Origin: Thiohalocapsa halophila
GTDB lineage: Bacteria > Pseudomonadota > Gammaproteobacteria > Chromatiales > Chromatiaceae
Reading direction: 5' to 3'
Assembly (NCBI RefSeq): GCF_016583825.1
Contig: NZ_NRRV01000047.1
Coordinates: 1 to 42,671, forward strand
DNA: 42,671 bases
Below the pieces are notes generated by a model. That model worked only from the letters and a program-made list of their open reading frames with translations. It ran no database searches and had not been told where the DNA came from. Positions 15,740-23,909 of the stretch are shown in pieces. The position numbers and the translations under genes are program-made. How positions within the stretch are numbered: position 1 is the first letter of the stretch; the number at the start of each line of letters is the position of its first letter.

Positions 15740-15784
15740 CACGGTGCCCACTCCCACGGTGGCCACTCCCACGGTGGCCACTCC
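15740..15784 (+). repeat. Three tandem 15-bp repeats between phoB and phoR
   Basis: The unit CACGGTGGCCACTCC occurs three times (15740, 15755, 15770), the first copy with one base change. It begins two bases after the phoB stop. Each unit contains the self-complementary core GTGGCCAC, so the array could fold into alternative hairpins in the transcript between the two genes. Confidence 0.9.
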
Positions 15785-15846
15785 CAGAGCAGCGCGCCCG
15801 GGCGTACCACCTCCGGCGCTCGCCCGACTTCGGGGGCAGCGCTGAC

Positions 15847-17184
15847 ATGCGCGCCGACGCCGTCGGCTTCGAGCTGGCCGTGCTGCTCACCGGCGGTGCA
15901 CTCGCCGGGCTATTGCACCTAGGCGGCCTGCCCCTGGCAGAGGCGCTATTGCTGGTGCTCACGGCCTATCTGCTTCGGCACCTGTATCTGCTGTGGCGGC
16001 TGGCGCGGTTCATCCGCCGTCAGCACCGCCTCGCGCCACCCTTCCCCTTCGGTCTGTGGGGAGAGCTGTACCGCGCCGTGGGGCGGTATCAGCAGCGCTC
16101 CCGTAAGAACCGCAAGCGCCACCTGCGCTTCCAGCGCCGCTTCCGCGAAGCCGCGAATTCCGTGCCGGACGCCTTGGTGGTGCTCAGCAAGAGCCAGCGC
16201 ATCGAATGGGCCAATCCCGCCGCCGCGGCACTCCTGGGCGTGCATTGGCCCGCCCACGAGGGGCGGCTACTGACCGACGTCTGTGCGCAAAACGGTCTGG
16301 GTGATTACTTGGACGCCGGCGACTACGCTCGGCCGCTGGAAGTGGCTGCCGACCACGACCAGTCCATCATGATGTCCGTGCGCGTGGCGCCGTTTGGCGA
16401 GCGCAAGCGCCAGCGCCTGGTGGTGGGCCGTGACATCACCAAGGTGTTCCACCTGAACATGATCCGCCGCGATTTCGTGGCCAATGCCTCCCACGAGCTG
16501 CGCACGCCACTGACGGTCATCGCAGGCTTCGTCGAGAATCTCGCCAGCTCCGCGCTCACACCGGAGATCCACAGGCGCCCGCTGTCGCTGATGGAGAATC
16601 AGACCAACCGCATGCGCACCATCATCGAGGACCTGCTGACCCTCTCACGGCTGGAGCTCGAAGATACGGCGAGCAACCTGGAGCCCGTGAACATACCGCA
16701 GGAGATCGAACAGGTGGTGGCGGATGCCCGCACCCTGAGTGCAGGCGATCACGCGATCGCGCTGGACCTCGACCGCGACCTGATGCTGATCGGCAACCAG
16801 TCAGAGCTGCGCAGCGCCATCTCGAACCTCGTCTTCAACGCCGTCAAGCATACGGCCGCCGGCAGCAAAGTGCGCGTCCTGTGGCACGACGAGCCGGGCG
16901 GGCCTGTGTTTCAAGTCGCGGATGACGGGCCCGGCATCGCCCCCGAGCACATTCCCCGTATCACCGAGCGCTTCTACCGTGTGGACAAGGCGCGCTCCCG
17001 AGCCTCCGGCGGCACTGGCCTCGGCCTCGCCATCGTCAAGCATGTCCTGAGTCATCACGACGCCTTGCTCAGCATCGCCAGCGATCCCGGCCAGGGAACC
17101 ACCTTCACCTGCCGCTTCCCGCAGGAGAGCCGCCTGCGCCGGCACGATCAGCTGCCGCAAGCGCCGGCGCTGCGCTCGGGCTGA
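15847..17184 (+). CDS. phoR: Phosphate regulon sensor histidine kinase PhoR
   Basis: 445 residues. Two closely spaced hydrophobic helices at the N-terminus (about 9-27 and 30-50) with almost no periplasmic loop, as in PhoR, are followed by a basic linker. A PAS-like domain (about 100-190, VPDALVVLSKSQRIEWANPA) precedes the dimerisation helix with phospho-acceptor His216 in NASHELRTPLTVIAGF. The catalytic domain has the N box (NLVFNAVKHT), G1 (VADDGPGI), F box (ERFYRVDKARSR) and G2 (GGTGLGLAIVKH). It autophosphorylates and controls PhoB; no phosphate transporter or PhoU is in the window. The stop codon lies inside a perfect small inverted repeat (CGGGCTGACAGCCCG). Confidence 0.92.
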   Translation: MRADAVGFELAVLLTGGALAGLLHLGGLPLAEALLLVLTAYLLRHLYLLWRLARFIRRQHRLAPPFPFGLWGELYRAVGRYQQRSRKNRKRHLRFQRRFREAANSVPDALVVLSKSQRIEWANPAAAALLGVHWPAHEGRLLTDVCAQNGLGDYLDAGDYARPLEVAADHDQSIMMSVRVAPFGERKRQRLVVGRDITKVFHLNMIRRDFVANASHELRTPLTVIAGFVENLASSALTPEIHRRPLSLMENQTNRMRTIIEDLLTLSRLELEDTASNLEPVNIPQEIEQVVADARTLSAGDHAIALDLDRDLMLIGNQSELRSAISNLVFNAVKHTAAGSKVRVLWHDEPGGPVFQVADDGPGIAPEHIPRITERFYRVDKARSRASGGTGLGLAIVKHVLSHHDALLSIASDPGQGTTFTCRFPQESRLRRHDQLPQAPALRSG

Positions 17185-17264
17185 CAGCCCGGCGCCGCGA
17201 CGGCGCAGCCCTTGCCGCCGCCAGCCCCCGAGTGGCTCAGCTGCTTGCCCAGTCGTTGGTCTTC

Positions 17265-17498
17265 CTAGCCGGCGGCCTGTGCCGGCGTCAGGGCCTTGAT
17301 GGACAGCGCGTGCAGCTCGCCGCTGGCGATCTGCGGCTTCACGGTGTCCATCACGAGCCGTTGTTTCTTGATGGGCGTGAGGCCGTCGAAGGCATCGCTG
17401 ACCACGACGGCCTCGAAGTGGGCTCCGTCACCGGTCACGGTGACCTCGGCGCCCGGCAGTCCGGCGCGGATGAGGTTTGCAACTGCTTCTGGCTCCAT
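17265..17498 (-). CDS. ibaG: BolA-family protein IbaG
   Basis: 77 residues from the ATG at 17498; the upstream in-frame extension is not conserved-looking. The protein aligns by eye with E. coli IbaG along its length: VTVTGDGAHFEAVVVSDAFD, GLTPIKKQRLV, then ELHALSIKALTP. BolA/IbaG proteins bind [2Fe-2S] clusters with monothiol glutaredoxins, using the conserved His residues seen here in DGAHF and LHALS. In many gammaproteobacteria ibaG lies between mlaB and murA, but here it is convergent with phoR, 17 kb from murA. Gene symbol is given on sequence similarity. Confidence 0.85.
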   Translation of the reverse strand: MEPEAVANLIRAGLPGAEVTVTGDGAHFEAVVVSDAFDGLTPIKKQRLVMDTVKPQIASGELHALSIKALTPAQAAG

Positions 17499-17967
17499 GG
17501 GATTGCTCTCTCGTTGTCGTTGGGACGACGCTGCGCACGCCGTCGCCGTGAGCGCCTCAACATGGGGCAACCCCGGCTCGGGTCCAACCGATAGCCGCTC
17601 AGGCTCGCCGCAGCGACCGCCGGGTGCCGGCAGGGGCTCCCGAGCAGCCGCTCCGTGGCGATGGCGACATGCTGGTGCGCGCGGCGATGCCCATGCGGCT
17701 CGCCGGCAGAGGGTTGAGGGAAACGCCGATGCATTGGCGTTTCCCTAGTGGGGCAGGACTTCCGACCATTTTCAGCGACGCAAGTCGTCGGCAAATGCAG
17801 GAGTCCGGAAAACCGCCCCGTTCGGGCACGAGTCGGGCCGGTTCAATTTTTGGGCTAGGCGAGGCCGATCAATCGGTATGCCCTTTAGGCGGGCGACGCT
17901 GTGAGAGCGGCGCCCGCGCAGACGACGCACCCCGAGGACGCGCCCCGACGACGCATCCCAGCGCCGA
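17499..17967. other. 469-bp gap holding a perfect 10-bp hairpin
   Basis: No convincing gene. At 17718-17745 GGGAAACGCC and GGCGTTTCCC form a perfect 10-bp inverted repeat around an 8-base loop (GATGCATT). There is no T-run on either strand. Nearby, GCAGGACTTCCG and GCAGGAGTCCGG form an imperfect direct repeat (about 17753 and 17798). The hairpin could be a transcript end for the H-NS-like gene or the scar of a mobile element. Confidence 0.6.
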
Positions 17968-18366
17968 TCAGTCCTTCATCGCCTGCAGGTAGTTGGCCTT
18001 GAACGCCTCGCGATCATCCTTGACAGAAGGATCATAGCCCTGCGCCGTCATTTTCTCTTTCATCCACTTCGGCAGCACGCCGCGCACATAGACATTGCTC
18101 GGGTTTTCCGGGTCCACATAGCGCGTGTAGCTGCGATTGCCCTTCTTGGCGCCGCCGCCTGCCCGCTTACGCTTGGGTGCCACCAGCTCCAGGATTTCTT
18201 CGGTGTCGTAGCCGCGGCTATCGATCATCTCCCGGATCTCGTGCGCGAGCTCCGCTTTGGCCTCGTGCCAGCGTTGGTACAAGGCCTTCTCCAGATCGAC
18301 CTTGTTCTGCTCGACTTGCTGCAACTGTGCCTGCAGCTCATCGACACTCAAATTCTTATATTCCAA
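17968..18366 (-). CDS. H-NS-family nucleoid protein with altered DNA-binding loop
   Basis: 132 residues from a TTG start, chosen because TTGGAGG sits at ideal spacing upstream and no in-frame ATG is nearby. An N-terminal coiled-coil oligomerisation region (about 1-50, VDELQAQLQQVEQNKVDLEK) leads to a Lys/Arg/Gly linker (KRKRAGGGAKKGNRS) and an H-NS C-terminal domain (RYVDPENPSN through about residue 130). The usual Q/R-G-R minor-groove motif is replaced by VRGVLPKWM, so the third residue is Val instead of Arg. It would bind curved AT-rich DNA and silence genes, with possibly weaker or different specificity. An AT-rich stretch lies upstream. Confidence 0.82.
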   Translation of the reverse strand: MEYKNLSVDELQAQLQQVEQNKVDLEKALYQRWHEAKAELAHEIREMIDSRGYDTEEILELVAPKRKRAGGGAKKGNRSYTRYVDPENPSNVYVRGVLPKWMKEKMTAQGYDPSVKDDREAFKANYLQAMKD

Positions 18367-19029
18367 GACAAACCTCCAAGGTTAGGGATTCAGGCCCAAA
18401 CAGGGCCTAGAGTGGGCATGGTGCGCGGTAGGCCTGCAGCCGGCGGGGTGTTAGAAATCCCGCGCGGACTGGCCCGCATAGCAGCGCAAGTCAAATGCGG
18501 CAGCGATGGGTATCATCATCGCGTGCACGCCTTCGCGCGACAGCGTGCGATTGACACTCCGCAATGACGCCCTACCCGCATTCGGCGCCCGTCGGCAGCG
18601 GCGGGCGTCAATGCACAACAAGGCATGAGTAGAGGAGAGGCCTCGGCCTGACGGGGAAGGCCCGGGCAGAGCGCCAGCCATCATCCTCTCGCGGTGGTCC
18701 GCTGCGCATGCGTGCATACCGGCACTTCGCACATTGTCTACACGTCGAGACTTTATAGCACAGCAAAAAAAAGTCAATAGCCGATACAGAAATTAATAGC
18801 GTCGTGGCCGAACCGGCGCTCAATCATCGCGATTGGATTTTCAATACAAAGGCGCAAAGAGCCCAGAGAATACTGCGCCGAAGGTCACGACAGGAAGCTC
18901 AATGCGACGGCGGCCCACCAAGCCGTCGCCGGCGGCGCGCCTGCCTGCTCAGTTGAATCGGCGCCGCATGCGAGTCGAGGCGGCCACATGATTGTCAAAG
19001 CCCGGCGGGCGTCGAGCTCGGTACGGCGC
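18367..19029. other. 663-bp gap with AT-rich leader region of the H-NS-like gene
   Basis: No convincing coding region; the 108-codon minus-strand frame in it has no ribosome binding site or recognisable fold. About 18740-18860 is far more AT-rich than the rest of the window and contains an A8 tract, typical of H-NS-bound or promoter DNA. The part nearest mgtE contains a small GCCC-GCC-GGGC hairpin followed by TTTG on the minus strand (about 19002-19016), a weak candidate for the mgtE transcript end. Confidence 0.6.
18752..18777 (-). promoter_or_regulatory. Candidate sigma70-type promoter for the H-NS-like gene
   Basis: On the minus strand TTGACT (complement of 18772-18777) is followed after 14 bases, including a T tract, by TATAAA (complement of 18752-18757). 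The hexamers are good but the spacing is short of the usual 17, so it may be weak, regulated or misread. It would give a leader of nearly 380 bases before the TTG start. Confidence 0.25.
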
Positions 19030-20391
19030 TCAGAGGAGAAACAGCGTGGCCAAACCCAGAAAGGCGAGGAAGCCCACCACATCCGTGACGGTTGTGAGGA
19101 TCACACCACCTGCAAGCGCCGGATCGATACCCAGGCGATCCAGCAGCAGCGGCAGCAGAGCGCCGGAGATGGTAGCCGCCAGCAGGTTGATGGTGATGGC
19201 GACGGCAATGATCAAGGCGAGATCGATACTGCCGAACCACAGCCAGGCGATAGCGGCCACCACGAGGGCCCAGGCGGCGCTATTGATCAGCGAGACCGCC
19301 AGCTCTTTGCCGAGTAGCCAGCGCATATTCGTCGCGCTGAGATGGCCGAGCGCGATGCCGCGAATGGCGAGCGTCAGCGTCTGTGTACCGGCGATGCCTC
19401 CCATGCTCGCCACCACCGGCATCAGCACCGCCAGGGCCACCACCTGCTGGATGGTGGCCTCGAAGCGGCCGATCACCCAAGCGGCGAGAAAGGCCGTCAG
19501 CAGATTGACGCCGAGCCACAGTGCGCGGCGGCGCGCGCTCAGCAGCACCGGCGCGAACATGTCTTCGGTCTCGCTCAGACCCGCCTGGCCCATGAACTGA
19601 TGCTCGGCCTCTTCACGGATGAGGTCCATGACATCGTCCACTGTGACCCGCCCCAGGACCTGGCCATCTTCGTCCACCACCGGCGCGGAGACCAGGTCAA
19701 GGTGCTCGAAGCGACTCGCGACATCGCGTGCGTCGAGTGTCGCCACCATGGGCTGAACCTGCAGCGTCATGACCTCGGCGACGGAATCGTCCGGGTCATT
19801 GGTGATCAGATCCGTCAGGTATAGGACGCCGAGATAACGGCCCTGGCGATTGACGACGATGAGGTTGTCGGTGAGATCGGGCAGACCCTCCTTCAGTCGG
19901 CGCAGATAGCGCATCACCACGTCCAGGGTCACCTCCGGGCGGACGGTGACCATGTCGGTATTCATCAAGCCGCCGGCGGTGTCTTCCGGAAAGGCCAGCG
20001 CCGTCTCCAGACGCTCGCGCCGCTGCTCGTCCAGGGAGCTCAGCACCTCACGGGTGATGGTGGCAGGCAGATCCTGCACCAGGTCCGCGAGGTCGTCCGT
20101 CTCCAAGCCATCCAGCGCCGCGAGAATGCGGCTCGGGGCCATGTCCCGCAGCAGCTCGTCGCGCAGGTCGTCATTGAGGTAGAGCAGCACCTCGCCCTCG
20201 ACCTCGTCATCCACCATGCCCCAGACGACTTTGCGCTGCTGCGGCGGCAGCGACTGCAGCACATGCGCCATTTCCGACGGGTGCAGCGCATTGAGCATGC
20301 GCGTCGCCTTCACCACGGAGCCGGATTTGAGCACCGCGTGCAAGGCATCGAGGCGATCCGCCTCTGGGTCGGGCATGGCTTCGGCGTTCAT
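19030..20391 (-). CDS. mgtE: Magnesium transporter MgtE
   Basis: 453 residues from the ATG at 20391, preceded by CGGAG. Order of domains: N-terminal superhelical MgtE_N (about 20-125, ALHPSEMAHVLQSLPPQQRK), tandem CBS domains (about 125-250, MNTDMVTVRPEVTLDVVMRY; VTVDDVMDLI), a plug helix and five transmembrane helices (about 270-453) with the family segment MPVVASMGGIAGTQTLTLAI that lines the Mg2+ pore. It mediates Mg2+ uptake gated by cytosolic Mg2+ through the CBS region. It is the last gene of the long rpoN/PTS block, 130 bp after ptsI, a neighbourhood also known in other gammaproteobacteria. No Mg-sensing riboswitch was recognised upstream. Confidence 0.93.
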   Translation of the reverse strand: MNAEAMPDPEADRLDALHAVLKSGSVVKATRMLNALHPSEMAHVLQSLPPQQRKVVWGMVDDEVEGEVLLYLNDDLRDELLRDMAPSRILAALDGLETDDLADLVQDLPATITREVLSSLDEQRRERLETALAFPEDTAGGLMNTDMVTVRPEVTLDVVMRYLRRLKEGLPDLTDNLIVVNRQGRYLGVLYLTDLITNDPDDSVAEVMTLQVQPMVATLDARDVASRFEHLDLVSAPVVDEDGQVLGRVTVDDVMDLIREEAEHQFMGQAGLSETEDMFAPVLLSARRRALWLGVNLLTAFLAAWVIGRFEATIQQVVALAVLMPVVASMGGIAGTQTLTLAIRGIALGHLSATNMRWLLGKELAVSLINSAAWALVVAAIAWLWFGSIDLALIIAVAITINLLAATISGALLPLLLDRLGIDPALAGGVILTTVTDVVGFLAFLGLATLFLL

Positions 20392-20521
20392 GGCGGCTCC
20401 GACGGCGGGCAGCGTTGGGGCCACGGTTGCACGCAAGCGCTCCCGCAGCCGAGCCGAGCAGTTTAGCAGCCGGGAGGGTGCCGCCGCAGGCTGGCCCGAG
20501 CGACGCGCCGGGAGGGATCGA

Positions 20522-22267
20522 TCAGTCGCGCATACAGGCTTCCAGCTGCTCCAGCAGGGCCTGCGCGGGCATCTCGTCGAGCTGGTCGAGCATGCTGGCG
20601 ACCGCTTGCGTCAATGCCCCGACATCACAATGGCGCACGCGGTCCTTGACCTCCAGCAGCGAGCCGGGCTGCATGCTGAGCTCCCGAAGACCGAGTCCGA
20701 GCAGCAGGGGCGTGAAGCGGGGCTCACCGGCCATCTCCCCGCACATGCTCACCCGCGTGCGCGTGCTCGCAGCGGCATCGATGATGTGCTTGATGAGCCG
20801 GATCACCGCCGGATGCAGGGGGTCGAAGAGGTAGCTGACGGTGTCGTCCACACGGTCGATGGCGAGCGTGTACTGAATCAAGTCGTTGGTGCCGATGGAC
20901 AGGAAGTCGAGCCGCTTTGCCAGTGCCCCCGCCATCAACGCCGCCGCGGGCACCTCGATCATGCCGCCCACGGGCATCAGGGGGTCATAGGCGAGGCCAT
21001 CACGGCGCATCTGGCGGCGCGCTTCATTGATCAGGCCGAGCACGGCGTTGACCTCGGCCATGCCTGAGATCATCGGGATCATCAGCCGCACCGGGCCGTG
21101 GGCGGACGACCGCAGAATGGCCCGCAGCTGCGGCAGAAAAAGCGCCGGCTCCTGCAGGCACAGGCGAATGGCGCGCAGGCCAAGCGCGGGGTTGCTGCGC
21201 GCAGGGCGGAAGTTGGTGTCCGGGATCTGCTTGTCTGCGCCCAGATCCAGGGTGCGGATCGTCAGCGGAATCCCGTCGAGTCCGCGAATGATGCCGAGGT
21301 AGGTCTCGAGATGCTCCTCTTCGTCCGGCAGTGCATCGCGGTTCATGTACAGGAATTCGGTTCGGTAGAGACCGACTCCGGCGGCGCCGTTGTCGCGGGC
21401 GCCGGCAACGTCCTCGGGCAGCTCCAGGTTCGCCAGCAGCACCACGGGCACGCCGTCGCGGCTGGCGGAGGGCTTGCGCACCAGCCGGCGCAGCTCGCGG
21501 CGATGGGCATCGAAGCTCGCAAGACGCCCCCGGTAATGCTCCAGGATGGCCGGCTCCAGCTCTGTGAGCACCGTGCCGGTCTCGGCGTCCACCACCAGGA
21601 GCTCGCCCTGGCGCAAACGCTGCACCGCATGATGGACACCCATCACGGCGGGAATGTCCAGGCTGCGGGCCAGGATAGCGGTGTGGGACATGGGCCCGCC
21701 GTGCTCGACGACGAAGGCCGCCACACCGCGGTGGCGCAGCAAAATGGTGTCGGCCGGGGTGAGATCCTCGGCGACGATGACCCGGCCGGCAACGTCGGCA
21801 TCGGCGAGCACGTCGGTGTCGGCCTCGGCGCCGAGGAACGCCTGAATCTGGCGTACCACGTGGTCCACGTCGTCCCGGCGCGTGCGCAGGTAGGCGTCCT
21901 CCATGCGGTCGAAGATCGCCACCAGCGTGTCGCGCTGTGATTGCAGCGCCCAGCTGGCGTTCACCGAGCGCTCCTTGATCAGGTCGCGGGTGGCGTCCAC
22001 CAGCGCCGAGTCGGTCATCATGAGCAGATGCGCATCGATGAATTCGGCGATGTGCTTGGGGGTGCCGGCCGGGATCTGCCCGCGAATCCCTTCCAAGTGG
22101 CGCCGTGCACAGGCCAGGGCCGCGTCCAGCCGCTCCAGCTCCTTGGGTACTTCGTGGGCCGGAATCTCCGCCGGTGCCAGCGACGGCTCGCGACTGAGCA
22201 GGAAGGCGTCGCCAATGGCGACCGGCCGCGAGCCGTCGATGCCGACACCGTGCAGCGAGAGGGTCAT
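20522..22267 (-). CDS. ptsI: PTS enzyme I (phosphoenolpyruvate-protein phosphotransferase)
   Basis: 581 residues, the usual length for EI. It uses PEP to phosphorylate itself and then HPr. The swivelling domain has the phospho-His in GGPMSHTAILARS (His195). The C-terminal PEP-binding barrel shows GVGLYRTEFLYM, a GMIEVPAAALMA substrate strand, LSIGTNDLIQYTLAIDR and the late MCGEMAG Cys motif. It overlaps the HPr gene by four bases (ATGA), so the two are coupled. With no EIIB or EIIC sugar components in the window, it probably feeds a regulatory phosphorelay. Confidence 0.95.
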   Translation of the reverse strand: MTLSLHGVGIDGSRPVAIGDAFLLSREPSLAPAEIPAHEVPKELERLDAALACARRHLEGIRGQIPAGTPKHIAEFIDAHLLMMTDSALVDATRDLIKERSVNASWALQSQRDTLVAIFDRMEDAYLRTRRDDVDHVVRQIQAFLGAEADTDVLADADVAGRVIVAEDLTPADTILLRHRGVAAFVVEHGGPMSHTAILARSLDIPAVMGVHHAVQRLRQGELLVVDAETGTVLTELEPAILEHYRGRLASFDAHRRELRRLVRKPSASRDGVPVVLLANLELPEDVAGARDNGAAGVGLYRTEFLYMNRDALPDEEEHLETYLGIIRGLDGIPLTIRTLDLGADKQIPDTNFRPARSNPALGLRAIRLCLQEPALFLPQLRAILRSSAHGPVRLMIPMISGMAEVNAVLGLINEARRQMRRDGLAYDPLMPVGGMIEVPAAALMAGALAKRLDFLSIGTNDLIQYTLAIDRVDDTVSYLFDPLHPAVIRLIKHIIDAAASTRTRVSMCGEMAGEPRFTPLLLGLGLRELSMQPGSLLEVKDRVRHCDVGALTQAVASMLDQLDEMPAQALLEQLEACMRD

Positions 22268-22533
22268 TCCGCCTCTCCAAAGCGCTCGGCCACCAGCTGC
22301 GTCAACGCCTCCACGGCGGCCGCCTCGTCGGTGCCGTTCACTTCCAGGCGAATGCTGGTGCCGCAGGCGGCGGCGAGGGTCATGATGCCCATGATGCTCT
22401 TGCCATTGACCCGACGGCCGTTGCGCTCAACGGCGATATCGCTCTCGAACGCACCCGCGCATTTCACGAATCTCGCCGCCGCGCGCGCGTGCAGACCCAA
22501 GCGGTTCACAATCTCGAGGTCTTTGCAGATCAT
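22264..22533 (-). CDS. HPr phosphocarrier protein
   Basis: 89 residues. Phospho-acceptor His15 is in NRLGLHARAA. Ser46 in GKSIMGIM is the site used by HPr kinase, whose gene is two genes upstream in this operon. The protein passes phosphate from enzyme I to EIIA proteins. The conserved His and Ser sites, plus HprK, imply that both PEP-dependent and ATP-dependent phosphorylation operate. It lies six bases after the EIIA gene and overlaps ptsI. Confidence 0.95.
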   Translation of the reverse strand: MICKDLEIVNRLGLHARAAARFVKCAGAFESDIAVERNGRRVNGKSIMGIMTLAAACGTSIRLEVNGTDEAAAVEALTQLVAERFGEAE

Positions 22534-22539
22534 GGCAAC

Positions 22540-22989
22540 TCAGGTGTGACCGGTGGGACCGCAGCCGCCCGCGCGCGCCTGCGTGGGTGCTGTGCAGCCG
22601 GCAGACGGGCACTCCAAGACCCCGTCACGGGCACCGCTCAAGGCCTTATCTGCGATTGCGTCGAGCGACAGCTCGGGGTAATTGAGCACGCGCACCAGCA
22701 TCGGCAGGTTGACCCCGCTCAGGATGCGCGTATGGCCCTGGTCGCACAAGCCCGCGGCAATATTGGCGGGGGTGGAGCCGAAGAGATCCGTCAATACCAG
22801 CACGCCGTCTCCGGCGTCCAGTGAGCGGGCGCAATCCCGGGCCTGCGCACCCATGCGCTCGGGGTCATCGCCATTACCAATGGCCATGGCCTCGGCGCGC
22901 AACGGACAGCAGCCGAGCATACGGGTGGCGGCGGCGAGCAGCTCCGCACCGATGCCGGCATGGGTGATGATCAACAGACCGACGCTCAC
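22540..22989 (-). CDS. PTS EIIA component, mannose/fructose family
   Basis: 149 residues. The phospho-acceptor is His10 in GLLIITHAGIG, and the fold is continued by VLVLTDLFGSTPANIAAG and ILSGVNLPMLVRVLNY, all typical of the EIIA-Man family. The last about 25 residues (Cys/Gly/Ala/Thr-rich, with CPSAGC and GGCGPTG) are an unusual tail not needed for the fold. It overlaps rapZ by four bases. No partner EIIB/C/D is present, so a regulatory role is inferred. Confidence 0.9.
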   Translation of the reverse strand: MSVGLLIITHAGIGAELLAAATRMLGCCPLRAEAMAIGNGDDPERMGAQARDCARSLDAGDGVLVLTDLFGSTPANIAAGLCDQGHTRILSGVNLPMLVRVLNYPELSLDAIADKALSGARDGVLECPSAGCTAPTQARAGGCGPTGHT

Positions 22990-23849
22990 GGCAGCTCCCG
23001 GTGGCGCACCAGCACGCGGTGGCCGTTAGCGCCGAGGTGCTCCCCCAAGGTCTCCACAACATAGACCGAGCGGTGCTGTCCGCCGGTGCAGCCCACGGCA
23101 ATGGTGAGATAACTGCGCCCATCGGTCTCGAAGCTCGGGATCCAGCGGTCCAAGAAGTGCTGCAGATCCGCGCACATCTCACTGACTTCCGGGGCGCGCG
23201 CCAGAAACTCGATCACGGGGGCATCCCGACCCGTCAGCGGGCGCAGCGCTTCCTGCCAGTGCGGGTTCGGCAAGCAGCGCACGTCGAAGACGAAGTCCAC
23301 GCCTTCCGGCACGCCGTTCTTGAAGCCGAAAGACTGCAGCAGCACCGATGCCTGCACGGCGCCGCCGAGGCGCTCGCGGATCAGGTCCCGCAGCTCGTGC
23401 ACGTTCGTGTGGGTGGTATCGATGCGGATTTCGGCGATGCGCCCCAACGGCTCCAGCAGCTCGCATTCGCGCTCGATGGCCTCGGCCAGGGAGAGCCCGC
23501 CGCCGGTGAGCGGATGCTTGCGCCGGGTCTCGCTGAAGCGTTTGATCAACGTGTGGGTATCCGCGTGCAGGAAGATGACGCGACAGTCGATCCCCTGCTC
23601 GCGCAGCTCCTCGGTGAGCCGCGGCAGATCCGCGAGGAAATCCGGCTGATTGCGGGCGTCGATGCCGACGGCAGCGCCGTGACGCGTCTCGGCGCTGGTC
23701 CCGAGGGGAGTGCGCTGCAATCCGAGCGCGAGCTCACGCAGCAGGAATAGCGGCAGATTGTCGATGCAGTAGTAGCCGAGGTCTTCGAGCGTGCGCAACG
23801 CGACGGTCTTGCCGGCACCCGACAGGCCACTGACGATCAGTAGATCCAT
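22986..23849 (-). CDS. rapZ: RNase adapter protein RapZ
   Basis: 287 residues from the ATG at 23849, matching the family length (E. coli 284); a GTG at 23909, directly at the hprK stop, would add 20 unconserved residues. The Walker A motif is GLSGAGKT (about residues 8-15), followed by LEDLGYYCIDNLP. The C-terminal RNA-binding domain contains SFGFKNGVPEGVDFVFDVR, LPNPHW, and the end GCTGGQHRSVYVVE. RapZ binds small RNAs and directs RNase E in enterobacteria, controlling glucosamine-6-phosphate synthase; in other groups, targets are less known. It sits between hprK and the EIIA gene in a conserved arrangement. Confidence 0.93.
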   Translation of the reverse strand: MDLLIVSGLSGAGKTVALRTLEDLGYYCIDNLPLFLLRELALGLQRTPLGTSAETRHGAAVGIDARNQPDFLADLPRLTEELREQGIDCRVIFLHADTHTLIKRFSETRRKHPLTGGGLSLAEAIERECELLEPLGRIAEIRIDTTHTNVHELRDLIRERLGGAVQASVLLQSFGFKNGVPEGVDFVFDVRCLPNPHWQEALRPLTGRDAPVIEFLARAPEVSEMCADLQHFLDRWIPSFETDGRSYLTIAVGCTGGQHRSVYVVETLGEHLGANGHRVLVRHRELP

Positions 23850-23909
23850 GATTGCGCACAGGATGCTCGTGGTGACAGGTGGCTGGTGCCCGCCCTCGGA
23901 CTGTCGCAC

